From positions 42,904,001 through 42,968,000 of the forward strand of contig OZ231126.1 of assembly GCA_965153355.1 (NCBI GenBank): a DNA stretch of 64,000 nt, in the 5' to 3' direction. Source of the DNA: Flaccisagitta enflata (taxonomy: Eukaryota > Chaetognatha > Sagittoidea > Aphragmophora). A program made the position numbers and the translations under genes. The notes below the pieces were generated by a model. That model had not been told where the DNA came from. It did not search any database and saw only the letters and a program-made list of their open reading frames with translations. Numbering within the stretch: the first letter of the stretch is position 1; every line of letters begins with the position of its first letter. Positions 1 through 10,786 of this stretch are shown one piece after another.

Positions 1-237
1 TGGTCGTGTATCCGGCTTTGTTTTCATCAAAACAGAGGAGCCATAGAGGCCGGCCAGAATATAGGGTTCACGTGCAATGTTAGATCGATTTAGCTTCTTA
101 CGATGTCTATGGTGTCTCTTTCATAACATACGGTTATTTTTCTATTGGCTAAGGTGGGATTATACTGTTCTTGTCTGCAACCGGATATCGGGTAAAGTAA
201 GTCGTCAAAAGGAATGAGGTTTTTCACTGAGATGACC
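1..237. other. non-repetitive flank, no gene seen
   Basis: AT-balanced sequence left of the first MITE. It has no long open frame, no microsatellite and no element end that I recognise. Confidence 0.5.
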
Positions 238-750
238 TACAGTAGATGTCGTCTAGACTTGGAAATACGGGGGCCCTCATATCCTAACTACCATTTGCGC
301 CAATGAAATGAAACTGTGTCTGTATAATGCTTATGTCCTATAGGGTTGACGATGAGGTATGGCAGCTCTGGGGATAGAAAATTCTTTTGAATATACTGAA
401 ACAAATTTGCTTTGCTCAAACAGCTGCCAGAATTGGTCTTGTGGTTAACTCACTTGACTTCAAATCCCTCTGGATTAATTTCTTTCTTTAGAAGTTCCGG
501 GTTCGAATCCCGGGCTGGTTTTGCAATTAAAGCAAATAGATGAAGCTGAAATTCTGCCATAAAAGTGATTGATCCTAATATTTTATACTAAAAGTTTTTT
601 TTGTAAGGTAAGCCGTAGGGGGATGCCATACCGCATTATCAACACCTTAGGGTCTATACATTACACTAGCAAAATATCAGTCCCCTCACTGTACTGATGC
701 TGAGGTTATGAGCTCCCCCGTATTTCCAAGTCTAGACGACATCTACTGTA
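238..750. mobile_element. Tc1/mariner-like MITE (foldback) with 34-bp perfect TIRs
   Basis: Positions 240-273 and 715-748 are exact reverse complements (34 of 34), starting CAGTAGATGTCG. A TA dinucleotide flanks each end (238-239 and 749-750). Weaker inverted similarity continues inward: 'taatgcttatgtcctatagg' near 328-347 pairs with the region near 640-665. The original element was therefore a foldback with arms of roughly 150 bp. TA flanks and a CAGT start are typical of Tc1/mariner non-autonomous elements (family knowledge). No transposase is encoded. A tRNA-like segment occupies the loop. Class assignment is inference; the inverted repeat is directly visible. Confidence 0.85.
425..521 (+). 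other. tRNA-like segment (SINE-head-like)
   Basis: A perfect T-arm is visible: stem CCGGG (497-501), loop TTCGAAT (502-508), stem CCCGG (509-513). Its B-box is GGTTCGAATCC. Upstream, 'tggtcttgtggttaac' resembles an A-box. CCAG (427-430) can pair with CTGG (515-518) as a partial acceptor stem. The D and anticodon stems pair poorly and the A-to-B spacing is long, so this is probably a tRNA-derived SINE head or a decayed tRNA gene rather than a working tRNA. Confidence 0.5.
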
Positions 751-772
751 TCACAATCCGAAAGAATGGAGG

Positions 773-1016
773 AAAAGGCCGGACACACATGTCGCGTGTG
801 GGTAGGCAGGGGAAGTAGCAGAATTGGTCAAAAAATCATTTGGGCAGGGGCAGTGAAGCAACAAATCGTGAATGTTATTCTTCTGAGTACTGGCAGATGG
901 ACCGGCAGACCGACATACCGACATACCGACCGAGAGACCGAGAGACCGAAATACCGATCGACCGAAATACCGATCGACACAGCGGGCTAAAGAATCGCGC
1001 GCTTGCAACAAAAAAT
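773..1016 (+). mobile_element. group 1 element, decayed subfamily A
   Basis: The 5' part reads 'aaaaggccggacacac' followed by 'gtcgcgtgtgggtaggcagg'. A GACC/GACA tetranucleotide tract (899-970) follows. The 3' end 'gaatcgcgcgcttgcaac' is a degraded form of the 'agtcgcgtgcacgcgact' hairpin, followed by A's. Plus orientation is defined as 5' aacaagg to 3' ctaaaaa. Confidence 0.7.
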
Positions 1017-1105
1017 AGTCCAAGCCCGTATAATATGGACATGGCCGTTATCGAGCTCCGATAACTGTAAGACTCAGTGGATGGAGCCAGTAGTGAAAAG
1101 TCCTT

Positions 1106-1448
1106 AACAAGCCCGACCGGGCAAAGATGCGTCCGGACTGTGTCTCTGCGTGTATTGTTATTGATCATGTGACATATATGGAGAGACAGATGGACGAACA
1201 GACGGCTGAAACGACTGAGTAGTAGGGCAGGCTCTCAAAACACGTTGGTTGATCATTTGTTTCAGTATAGGATCTCACTGTGGCCAAAAACAGCCGAGAA
1301 ACGCGGTTTACGCACAGGCGTAACGGACCGACCGACGGACGGACGGACCGACGGACGGACGGACCGACGGACGGACGGACCGACGGACGGACCGACGGAC
1401 GGACAGACCCTCTTATAGAGATGCGTTCCTGACGGACGCATCTAAAAA
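1106..1448 (+). mobile_element. group 1 element, subfamily D (full copy)
   Basis: It begins 'aacaagcccgaccgggc', a 5' hairpin, then 'agatgcgtccgga' (1125-1137). A GACC/GACG tract spans about 1325-1406. It ends with 'ctcttatag' and a hairpin (1419-1443, arms agatgcgt and acgcatct) followed by 'aaaaa'. The 5' agatgcgtcc motif is repeated in inverted form at the 3' hairpin. A second near-identical copy lies at 47500-47817. No coding capacity. Confidence 0.85.
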
Positions 1449-1559
1449 GAAGGCGCCTCGTCATCATGGCAAATTAAGTCTAAGCAACGGTAACAGCGTA
1501 ATTTGCGACAATACCAACAACATAATGCGCCTTTTGCGAAAGTGTTGATATTAATGGCA

Positions 1560-1800
1560 GAAATGAGTATCAAATGGAAAGGGGGGCAAGTGCCGGGCAA
1601 CGACAATTTATTAGCGGTTGTGGCTGCGGCAATGGCGACGGTGGCGGTGGTGTTGGTGATGGTGGTGAATCACCACTGGTGATGGTGATGGTGAAGGCGA
1701 TAGTGGTAATGGTGGTGGCGGAGGCGGTTGCGGTGGCGTTGATGGTGATGTTGATGGCGGCGGTGGCGGTCGCGGCAGTCCAGGAGGTGGTGGTTCTGCT
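1560..1800. repeat. cryptic GGT/GGC-rich simple sequence
   Basis: Imperfect ggtggtgatggtgatgg-type triplet repeat. It gives an open frame rich in V, M and A, which I treat as an artefact. A similar stretch lies at 59500-59605. Confidence 0.6.
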
Positions 1801-1869
1801 GCTTTCTTTGCTTATTATTTGCCTCTTAGTAAAAGAGATTCCTTGGATTTTCCCACTGAAAGCTTTGAA

Positions 1870-1980
1870 GCGATGAGAAGGGATTACAAGGGGGAGAAGG
1901 AGGAGGGGGAAAGGAGGAGGAGAAGAAGGAGGAGGAGAGGGAGGAGGAAGAATGGTAGAAGAGGTGTGGAGAAGAAAGGA
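1870..1980. repeat. purine-rich GGA/GAA tract
   Basis: Imperfect gaggaggaga repeats on the plus strand, directly left of a group 1 element. Confidence 0.6.
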
Positions 1981-1998
1981 CGCTGGATAATAAGGAGA

Positions 1999-2127
1999 AA
2001 CAAGGCCGTATACTATACACTCCCCCCCCCCAGTCGTGGACGGGTGGGAAGGAGCAGGAAACAGAAATATGACGTGACCGACCGACCGACATGGCAGGTT
2101 CTAGAGTCGCATGTTCGCGACTAAAAA
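1999..2127 (+). mobile_element. group 1 element, short subfamily A copy
   Basis: The 5' end is 'aacaaggccgta'. It has 'agtcgtggacgggtggga', a short gaccgaccgacc tract, then 'ctagagtcgcatgttcgcga' and 'ctaaaaa' at 2121-2127. The shape is complete but the internal region is very short (129 bp). Confidence 0.8.
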
Positions 2128-2147
2128 GAACAAAATGAAAAGAACAT

Positions 2148-2223
<76 letters not shown>

Positions 2224-2225
2224 GC

Positions 2226-2283
<58 letters not shown>

Positions 2284-2284
2284 T
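2148..2284. repeat. (AAC)n microsatellite
   Basis: About 45 units of aac with one interruption near 2223, ending in catcatcat. It is translated as poly-L on the minus strand. Confidence 0.97.
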
Positions 2285-2446
2285 CATCATAGGAGAGAAG
2301 GCGAGAAAACAGCGGAAGAGATCAAAGCAATATCGCGATAGCAGGCAATGGACACGAGGATTAGAAAAAAAAACCTGACACGCGACAAAATAAGTTACGT
2401 ATGGTTGGGCTGATGCAGCTACGTACGTAGGGGAATGAAACAAACG

Positions 2447-2802
2447 TTTTTAGTCGCGTGCTACGCGACTCTACACCCCGCTTTGTCGGTCCGTCGGTCA
2501 GTCGGTTGGTCGGTCGGTCGGTCGGTCGGTCGGTCCCCTTTTTACTTTTTGGGCGTTTTTAAGCTTTTTGGGCTAACAGCTCCTTCTCAAATGCCCTTAT
2601 AAGTCATTCTAAGTCATTTTAAGTCATTTTAAGTCATATTAAGTCACATTAAGTCACCAAAGTCAATAAGGTCAATATGGTCGTTAAAGTCATTTTAAGT
2701 CATTTTGAGTCATTTTAGGTCACCTTGAGTCATTTAAACTCAATTCAAGTCATCTTAAGCATATAATGTCCTGCATGCGACTTATAGGTGTTGGCCTTGT
2801 TT
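2447..2802 (-). mobile_element. group 1 element, subfamily A, AAGTCATTTT core
   Basis: Read on the minus strand it runs from 'aacaaggccaacacctataa' (right) to the hairpin and ctaaaaa (left, 2447-2470). The ggtcggtcggtc tract is at about 2483-2534. The core (2595-2765) is an imperfect roughly 10-bp repeat, aagtcatttt. Confidence 0.85.
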
Positions 2803-3169
2803 CTTAGTGGGCTATGAAACATATGTTGATATGAGACAGACTCCCTCGACAAATTAAGGTCAATAGCTCAATTTGTTCCTTTGATGGTTTAAAGGTACTT
2901 CTGAGGTGAAATGAGAATGGTCATCTTGAATTACAGGTGATTATCAAAGGGAAAATTAGCTTAAGGATAGGATAAAAAAATTACAAAGATTATACTTGAG
3001 AAGGGCCCAATGATGAGGTCAAAAAAAGTAGGAGGCTATCAAGAAGGATGAGGAGCTGTTGAGGAATGAACGGAACAGTGAAAATAAGAATAGAAAAAAG
3101 GGTCAAAAAATCAAAATGTAAAGAACGAAAGACGAGAAAAAAACAAAGAAAGAATTTAGATAAGAAAGA
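2803..3169. other. no gene seen
   Basis: AT-rich sequence between a group 1 element and the GAAA array. No element ends recognised. Confidence 0.4.
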
Positions 3170-3210
3170 ATGAAAGAAAGAAAGAAAGATAGACAGAAAG
3201 AAAAAAAGAT

Positions 3211-3288
<78 letters not shown>

Positions 3289-3480
3289 GAGGGGGAAAAA
3301 AGAAAAACGGAAAGCAAGAAATAAGGAAAGCAAGAAAGTGAAACAGAAAGAGAAGATAAAAATTATAAAAAAGCAGAAAACAGGCAGAGAAAAGAAAAGG
3401 AAACAGAAGGAAATGAGTAGCGGTATAAAGGCAAAAGAAAAAAAAAAGAAAAAAAGGGAGAGAGAAAAAAAAACAGGTAA
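3170..3480. repeat. (GAAA)n microsatellite with decayed right flank
   Basis: Regular gaaa units to about 3290, then A- and G-rich degenerate sequence to 3480. Long KE-type open frames here are artefacts. Confidence 0.95.
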
Positions 3481-3580
3481 AAAAAAGATGAATGAGTAAC
3501 ATGTACGAGATGGAAAAGGGCAGGGGGAAGGCAAGGAAACAGGGCAGAAAGAAAAAGATTCCTAGAAAGTGTGTTTGTGC

Positions 3581-3681
<101 letters not shown>

Positions 3682-3870
3682 GAATGATCGGTGCGGAATT
3701 CTCATGGGACAGCTGAAGAGAGAAGTTGAGAGACGAGGAGAAAACGAGGCAAAAGGAAAGTGACAACTGGCGAGAATGGATAAGGAAAAGCAAAGGGAGG
3801 ATAAAGGAAGGATGGGAACAAAGAAAATGGAGACAAGAGCAAAGGGAAGGAGACGGAGAGGGAGGAGGAG

Positions 3871-4064
3871 AACAAGGCCGGATACACGGCCATCAGTTGC
3901 GGTCGGTTGGGCAGGGGCGGAAATGCGCGTTTTAACACTTTCCAACTCGATCATTACGGACCGACGGACCAACGGACCAACGGACCAACGGACCAACGGA
4001 CCAACGGACCAACGGACAAAGCCTCTTATAGCCTCTTATAGAGTTGCGTGTCCGCAACTAAAAA
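3871..4064 (+). mobile_element. group 1 element, subfamily B
   Basis: It begins 'aacaaggccggatacacggc' followed by 'agttgcgg' (3895-3902). The tract is an 8-bp repeat, cggaccaa (3958-4015). 'cctcttatag' is duplicated (4022-4041). The 3' hairpin is agttgcgtgtccgcaact (4042-4059) followed by A's. The 5' agttgcgg motif matches the 3' hairpin arm in inverted form. Confidence 0.85.
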
Positions 4065-4171
4065 TGGGTTGTGGAATAAAATCAGCTTACATAAGAATTT
4101 AAACTGCTAACTATCAATATGGAGTTGGGCGGGTGGACGGATGGGCAGGAGCATTCAACACCATCCCACTT

Positions 4172-4172
<1 letters not shown>

Positions 4173-4221
<49 letters not shown>
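4173..4221. repeat. (CT)n microsatellite
   Basis: About 24 ct units. Confidence 0.97.
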
Positions 4222-4222
<1 letters not shown>

Positions 4223-4339
4223 TTTTCATCTAGAACCTGTTGCTCATGTCGATGTTGCGCTCAAGTGATCACGAATTACTGGTTTACGAACTGAGTTGGG
4301 CACAGCAACCAAATGAGGAACACAAATGTTAACCACGGA

Positions 4340-4660
4340 CCTCCTGCCCTTTTTTGGGCAGATGCTCAGAAGGTCGATGATCTATGCTTCCATATGTATC
4401 AAAGTTTCTCCTTCTCATCCCATTACGTCCTCTTTTCAGTCAAAGCCCACTTTCCAGCCTTGAGGCTAAAACCCAAGCTTAGAGGCCTCAGTCTCAGTTT
4501 CAAGGCCTCAATTCCAGCTTCAAGGCGCCAATACCAGCCTCAGGACCATCCTCCAGGCTCAGACCCCAGCCCAAAGTTTTAAATCTCACCCTAATAACTA
4601 GTCGGGAGTAACTGCCTAGATTTCAGTCTCACAGCTCAAATTCCAGTCTCAAGGTGCGCG
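4340..4660 (+). mobile_element. decayed group 2 element fragment (subfamily E)
   Basis: 'gggcagatgctcagaaggtc' followed by 'gatgatctatgcttccatat' resembles the subfamily E terminal repeat. It is followed by degenerate 'ggcctcaattccagcttcaa' core units. No right terminal repeat is seen. Confidence 0.5.
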
Positions 4661-4728
4661 GGGGCGCGTGGGTGTGGGCCTGACACTGAGTAGTAGCCCA
4701 CTATGAAAACACGCTTTATCATAGAAAA

Positions 4729-4985
4729 GTTCTCTATCGAAGAGATATGACTCAAAATCATAAAAATAGATGGTCCATAACAAAAATTTGACCATGGGTC
4801 TTCTATAAAGTGTGCCCGCCACCACCCCCATATCCCTTAGGAGAGGTACAGAAGGATTTTTGTCCTACCTTTTATAATGGGAAATGGGGTAAGTGGCGGG
4901 CACACTTTATAGAAGCCCTATGACCAAATTTTTGTCATGAACCATCCATTTTTATGATTTTGCGTCATATCTCTTGATAGAGAAC
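4729..4985. mobile_element. hairpin (foldback) element, arms about 95 bp
   Basis: 4729-4823 and 4890-4985 are inverted copies with about ten mismatches by eye, sharing 'ttctataaagtgtgcccgcc'. The spacer is about 66 bp. No coding capacity; MITE-like. Confidence 0.8.
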
Positions 4986-4989
4986 ACTA

Positions 4990-5770
4990 TGAATAGTCGC
5001 AAAAGCGTTAGATGGTCAGCGGTACCCGTTGCCCCTATGTGAGTGTATGTGGGTGTGAGGTGGTTAGTGGGGCAGCGGCCCCGAAGGGGCCAATGACCTA
5101 TGCTGATTCTATTTGAGCCTTAAGGCTAGGATTAGGGCCTGGAGGCTGAGATTTGAGCCTGGAGGCTGGGATTTGAGCCTCAAGGCTCGGATTTGAGATT
5201 TGAGGCTGGGATTTGAGCCTCAAGACAAGGATTTGAGCCTTGAGGCTGGGATTTGAGCATCGAACCTGGGATTTGAGCCTCAAGGCTGGGATTGGAGCCT
5301 GGAGGCTGGGATTTAAGCCTCGACGCTGGGATTTGAGCCTTGAAGCTGGGATTTGAGCTTCGCGGCTTGGACTTGAGCTTGGAGGTGGGGATTTGAGCTT
5401 GCAGGCTAGGATTTGAGCTTCAGGGCTGGGATTTGAGCTTGGAGGCTGGGATTTGAGCCTGGAGGCCAGGATTAGAGCTTCGAGGCTGGGATATGAGTCT
5501 CAAGGCTGGGATTTGATCCTGGAGGCCAGGATAAGAGCTTCGAGGCTGGGATTTGAGCCTCGAGGCTAGGATTTGAGCCTGGAGGCCAGGATTAGAGCTT
5601 CGAGGCTGGGATTTGAGCCTCAAGTCTGGGATTTGAGCCTGGAGGCTAGGATTTGAGCCTCAGGGCGGGGGGGGGGTACGGACGGAGAAGAAGGAGGAGA
5701 AGGAGAAGGAGAAATTTCTCCATGTGTGAAAGCATAGGTCATCGGCCCCTTCGGGGCCGCTGCCCAAAAA
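4990..5770 (+). mobile_element. group 2 element, subfamily E (full copy)
   Basis: The leader 'gaatagtcgcaaaagcgtta' and 'ggtcagcggtacccgttgcc' is followed by 'gggcagcggccccgaagggg' (5071-5090). The right end (about 5711-5766) carries the inverted form, ending 'ggggccgctgcccaaaaag'. The core at 5105-5660 is a roughly 20-bp repeat, ggctgggatttgagcct. Confidence 0.85.
5105..5662. repeat. roughly 20-bp tandem core (ggctgggatttgagcct)
   Basis: About 28 imperfect units, with alternating caag, ggag and cgag linkers. Higher-order 60-bp blocks can be seen around 5450-5640, where 'ggaggccaggattagagctt' recurs. Confidence 0.9.
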
Positions 5771-5934
5771 GCGTGTTTTCATAGTGGGCTACTGAGTAGC
5801 ATGCTTTCTGTCGGCCTGGTTGGTTGAGGTTGTTTGTTGGGGTATTTGCGCTTGTAGATGGGGTTTTGTTTGTACCTTTGAGGTTTCCTTGATGTCATTA
5901 CTCATTCGCCATGGAATATATACGTGCTCTAAAA

Positions 5935-6070
5935 TTCACCGCCATGAGTCCCCCTAAATCATAGGTCATTGGCCCCATCTGTGTTGCTGCCCCTCTGGGC
6001 ATCTCATCTTTACCTGCGCTTATAGGCATCGGGTAGCGCTGACCATCTAACGCTATTGCGACCAACTCCT
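5935..6070 (-). mobile_element. group 2 leader fragment (subfamily E)
   Basis: On the minus strand: 'ggtcgcaatagcgttagatg', 'gtcagcgctacccgatgcc', then degenerate 'ggggccaatgacctatgatt'. No core or second terminal repeat. Confidence 0.6.
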
Positions 6071-6115
6071 TACCATACTTTGGTCTGTCTTTCTGTCTAT
6101 CTGTCTGTATTTCTA

Positions 6116-6117
<2 letters not shown>

Positions 6118-6207
<90 letters not shown>
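6118..6207. repeat. (CT)n microsatellite
   Basis: About 44 ct units, preceded by tctgtctatctgtctg. Confidence 0.97.
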
Positions 6208-6209
<2 letters not shown>

Positions 6210-6920
6210 ACTCAACGATGCGATAAGCTGCGTAGGCTTTCTTCCCATACTCAGAGTAGCAACAGCGCAAATAGGGTAACAGAAAAAGAGTGCTGTTTGA
6301 CATAGATAGAGAGGGAGCGAGAGAGAGAGAGAGAAATGGGAAGGGGAAAGAGGTTTCGAATAAAAGACGATCAATCCAGGGCAAAGCGGCAACAATGATG
6401 GCGTAAATCTCTTTGCTTCAATCACGTGATCTGTCACTTTTTGAAACACGTTTCCCTAAGTTACTGTGAGATGTTACAGGCACCCCTACCAAACTACCAC
6501 GCGACTGTGGGTACATCAGCGCACATATTCGGTCTTTTTCGTGTCATCTGAGGAACTCAACCTCAACGTCAAGTCATGATGAAAACCTTGACAGCATCAG
6601 TGTGTATTCTCCGCGTAAATTATCAACAGAGGGAGATGCTTGATGCTTGATTTTGCGTGCGCACAAATCGGCGCCATTTCTTGCGCACCCAACCGTCCTC
6701 CTCCATCATCATTTACACGCGATCCACACTCGATGCGCATGTGTGATATCAAAGAGAACTTCAATTGCGCGCACACACGGGTGCGGGTTGAACTACCTCG
6801 GGTAAGACTTCTTCCCCCTAATGATCGCTGTCCAAACAAAAGGCTTGGGGCATTTGCATAAGATTGAGACCTGCAATCTCATCCTTTGTCTCGATCTCTG
6901 CTTTCGTCTTTCACTCTTCG
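6208..6920. other. no gene seen
   Basis: Includes a short AG run (6310-6336) and CpG-rich sequence at 6650-6800. Opposed short frames at 6597-6861 overlap on both strands and show no recognisable domain. Confidence 0.4.
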
Positions 6921-6925
6921 TCTTT

Positions 6926-7300
6926 GCTTGTTTGTTTGTTTGTTTGTTTGTTTGTTTGTTTGTTTGTTTGTTTGTTTGTTTGTTTGTTTGTTTGTTTGTT
7001 TGTTTGTTTGTTTGTTCGTCTATTTCTTACCTGCTGTTTGTTTGTTTCTCACTTGCTTGTTTTTTGTTTGGTTTTTTTTTGTTTGGTTTTTTGCCGTCAG
7101 TTTATTTGCAATTTGCAATCGTTTGCAGTTTTCATTCAGTTTATACGTTTGTTGGTTCGATTGTTCGTTTGATCGATTGTTCTATTATTCGTGTGTTCGT
7201 GTGTTCGTTTGTTCGATTGCATCTTTTGTTCGTTTGCTTGTATGTTCATTGGTGCGATTGTTTGTTTGTTCGTTTTTTTCGTTTTTTCGCTTGATCGTAT
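6926..7300. repeat. (GTTT)n microsatellite, decaying to the right
   Basis: Perfect tttg units at 6926-7015, then gttcgttt variants to about 7300. Confidence 0.95.
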
Positions 7301-7326
7301 GTTCGTTTTTTTCTTTTCGTGTCTTT

Positions 7327-7359
7327 GGTTGTCTGTCTGTCTGTCTATCTGACTGTCCT

Positions 7360-7418
<59 letters not shown>

Positions 7419-7469
7419 GTCTTTCTATCTGTCTGTCTAACTGACTTTCTCTGTCTATCTACCTGCCTT

Positions 7470-7540
<71 letters not shown>

Positions 7541-7555
7541 GTCTGTCTGTCTGTC
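7327..7555. repeat. (CTGT)n microsatellite, two blocks
   Basis: Blocks at 7359-7412 and 7468-7535 with ctat interruptions. Immediately right, 7588-7620 ('gtgtgaccccgcgtcacttg') resembles the 5' end of the subfamily B element at 45478-45666, so a decayed element may border the array. Confidence 0.95.
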
Positions 7556-8110
<555 letters not shown>

Positions 8111-8253
8111 CAACAAAAATGGTATAATCAAGCACGCGTGCACACGCGCGCGTGCGTGCACATTATTATCATTATTATTCGCGCGTTCCTAAAGAACGTC
8201 TATCGTATGGCTCGTTTGTATTATGGAGGAGAAGAGAGGAGAACAGGGGAGGA

Positions 8254-8260
<7 letters not shown>

Positions 8261-8333
<73 letters not shown>

Positions 8334-8400
8334 AAGAAAAAGAAAAAGAAAAAGGAGAAGAAAAAAAAGAAAAGATACGATGAACAAGGTAAGCGAACAA
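8261..8400. repeat. (AG)n plus A-rich purine tract
   Basis: ga units at 8263-8329, then gaaaaa-rich sequence. Confidence 0.96.
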
Positions 8401-8453
8401 AAAACTAATGAAAAAAGACAGAAAAAATGAAAGAAAGAGAATGGGAATGAAGG

Positions 8454-9559
8454 TATAGTACGATGGGAGCAATGATGACCTAAACTGGAGGATAGATTCT
8501 AGTTATCTTCATTTCATTTTTATCGTGAAATATTTGAGATTTAGGCTGATTAAAGATTTCTCTATTGAGTGAAAATGTTTGCGTCTCTTAAACTTAAACT
8601 TGCGACTTGGGTATCACCCTCGGTTATCAGTGGAAATACAATGGAGAACTCCACAAATGCGGTTGTTAATTTCTGGTCTTAGGGTCAAATCCGAGTTCCA
8701 TGAACACAATTTTAGTTTTCCTTCACAACATCAAGAATAGCAATTCAGAGTAAATGCAATGTATGAACGCACCAGCAGACTGACTGACCAATGTAATGAC
8801 AAACTACTGAAAAAAAAACTCTCCTAAAAAGTTGTAAAAATGCTATTCAGAGCAAGATTGGGTTTCGCATTGCGTCTTGTTATGTTATAAAATGCTTGAT
8901 TTCTGGAAGCGATATAACCTCACAGACACAGAAGCATTTCATGACGTTTTGTCTTCAAAAAAGCTGCCAGAGATAAATTCTGCTTAAAGAAGGAACTTGT
9001 AACCAAAAAACTACCAAATAAGATAAAAAGACAACCGCAAGGATGGAGTTTTTGCCGTACTTTATTCTATTTCCAATAAAAAGCCAAATTGAGGAGCGTG
9101 GTATAGTGAGGGATGTTGTTCCACCTATCATAATTCATTTTTCAAAGATCTAAACTATCTCAATAGATCGGGTGGAAAATTTTGTATGGTTTTGAAAAAA
9201 AATCAGCTCAATTGGTCCATTTTTACAGGTATGGCCCTTTTAATTTTAACCCAAAAACTAATTTGCATAACTTTTGTTTAATAAATATAGCTGTGAAACC
9301 TGTAAAAATGGTCCGATTGAGCTGATTTTTTTTTTCAAAACTATATGAAATTTTTCGCCTGATCTAATAAAATAGGTTAGAACCTTTAAAGATAAAGTCT
9401 TGATGAGTTCAAGTCACAAGTTGAAGTTTAAGAAACGCAAATGTATTTACTCAATCAAGCAACCTTTAATTAACATAGGTGTCAAATATTTCATGATACG
9501 AATAAAATTAAGATACCTAAAATCTATCCTCCAGTCTAGGTCGCCATTGCTGTACTGTA
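8454..9559. mobile_element. 1.1-kb foldback element, Tc1/mariner-like ends
   Basis: The outer arms 8478-8625 and 9395-9545 are inverted copies (shared 'actggaggatagatt' and 'ttgcgtctcttaaactt'-type blocks). The inner arms 9135-9231 and 9298-9400 are also inverted copies with a 66-bp loop. The ends read 'tatagtac' on the left and 'gtactgta' on the right, compatible with TA-flanked Tc1/mariner MITEs. The left arm carries about 500 bp (8628-9130) that has no counterpart in the right arm. No protein is encoded. Confidence 0.8.
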
Positions 9560-9604
9560 TATTATCATTAAGACAGAAAGAATTACAGCAAACAAGGAAA
9601 GATA

Positions 9605-9724
<120 letters not shown>

Positions 9725-9925
9725 CCGCACGTGCCCGTCTCATTGGATTATCATTTCCATACGGTGATGGCGGATATCTTTTCCCAACCTCACCGATTGA
9801 AAACGAGTGAATTTCGTCCAGGAAGCCGGAAGTGGGGAAACCGAGGAAACCCGCATTTTTATCGCCGTCTTCCACCATTACAGAAATCATTACTTCCGCT
9901 TCTTGCTCTTCCTCTGCTCTTCCTC

Positions 9926-10110
9926 TTTTCAGGTGCGACAAAGCACCTCTATAACTGGTTCTGTCCGTTGTTCGGTTGGTCGGTCAGTCGGTTGGTCGGT
10001 CGGTTGGTCGGTCGGTCGGTCAGTCGGCTGGTCGGTCGGACGGTCTGTCGGTAACGCATTGGTTCGACGATCCACACGTCGCGCTTTATTGGCCTACTTG
10101 GCCTTGTTTT
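9926..10110 (-). mobile_element. group 1 element, subfamily C
   Basis: On the minus strand the 5' end is 'aacaaggccaagtaggcc' (hairpin). The ggtcggtcggttggtc tract spans 9976-10052. The 3' end is the hairpin aggtgc...gcacct (9931-9948) next to 'ttatagaggtgc'. The 5' motif does not clearly match this hairpin. Confidence 0.75.
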
Positions 10111-10500
10111 CTTCTTTCCGTTTCCTCCTCTCCCCCATCTTCCGCTTTTTCTTTTTTTTTCTCAGTTCATGGATTTTTCCACTTACTTCTTTCGTGTCAA
10201 ATTCTTTGCTGCGTTACAAAATGCTTCAATATTTTCTTTCTAAATGGAAACGTATAGTAGATCTCGCTCAGGTTGGTAAAACTAAGTATTGGTCAGACAA
10301 GGAACATTTCACTTATAATGAAATATGTCGTTGATAAGTTGTAGCACATATGTGTGGATAACATGCTAGTAGCATGGGTATTCAAACAATTGATAGCTTA
10401 GAAAAACAGTACAGAAAAACAATATTCAGCCTTATCTTAACCAATTGCTACACCTTCCAAACGTCCCACTTCAGGTAAACCAACCGGTATGATCGCCGAC
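10111..10500. other. no gene seen
   Basis: Pyrimidine-rich, then AT-rich single-copy-looking sequence. Confidence 0.4.
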
Positions 10501-10524
10501 GTCGCTGTCGCCGCTGCCGCCGCC

Positions 10525-10621
<97 letters not shown>

Positions 10622-10622
10622 A
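10501..10622. repeat. (GCC)n microsatellite
   Basis: About 40 ccg/gcc triplets with a few cca and ctg interruptions. This is the most CpG-dense tract in the window. Poly-A and poly-G frames here are not supported as genes. Confidence 0.97.
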
Positions 10623-10706
10623 GGAACAATTCTTTGTTATGCAGATTTCTCGCACTCTTCGAGGTTGAGGACGACATTCAATATTGCGGACACAAAAACG
10701 CAAAAT

Positions 10707-10707
10707 G

Positions 10708-10784
<77 letters not shown>
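10707..10784. repeat. (AG)n microsatellite
   Basis: About 38 ga units. Confidence 0.98.

Positions 10785-10786
<2 letters not shown>

Larger units (their letters stand above)
4686..5799. mobile_element. composite: 32-bp inverted repeat enclosing a hairpin and a group 2 element
   Basis: 4686-4717 and 5768-5799 are near-perfect inverted repeats (core: agcccactatgaaaacacg). Between them lie a 95-bp-arm hairpin (4729-4985) and a complete group 2 element (4990-5770). Either a larger foldback received an insertion, or both parts move as one unit. Confidence 0.7.

Noticed and set aside
425-521. Functional tRNA gene
   Set aside because: Only the T-arm is convincing. Acceptor, D and anticodon stems do not pair well and there is no clear terminator.
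5098-5623. Minus-strand frames with LKSQPRSSNPGLQAQ repeats, which look like a repetitive protein
   Set aside because: They are the subfamily E tandem core; the same core occurs in both orientations in other copies and is bounded by element ends.
10501-10622. CpG island or polyalanine-coding exon
   Set aside because: Only a GCC microsatellite; surrounding DNA is not CpG-rich enough and no gene context is present.
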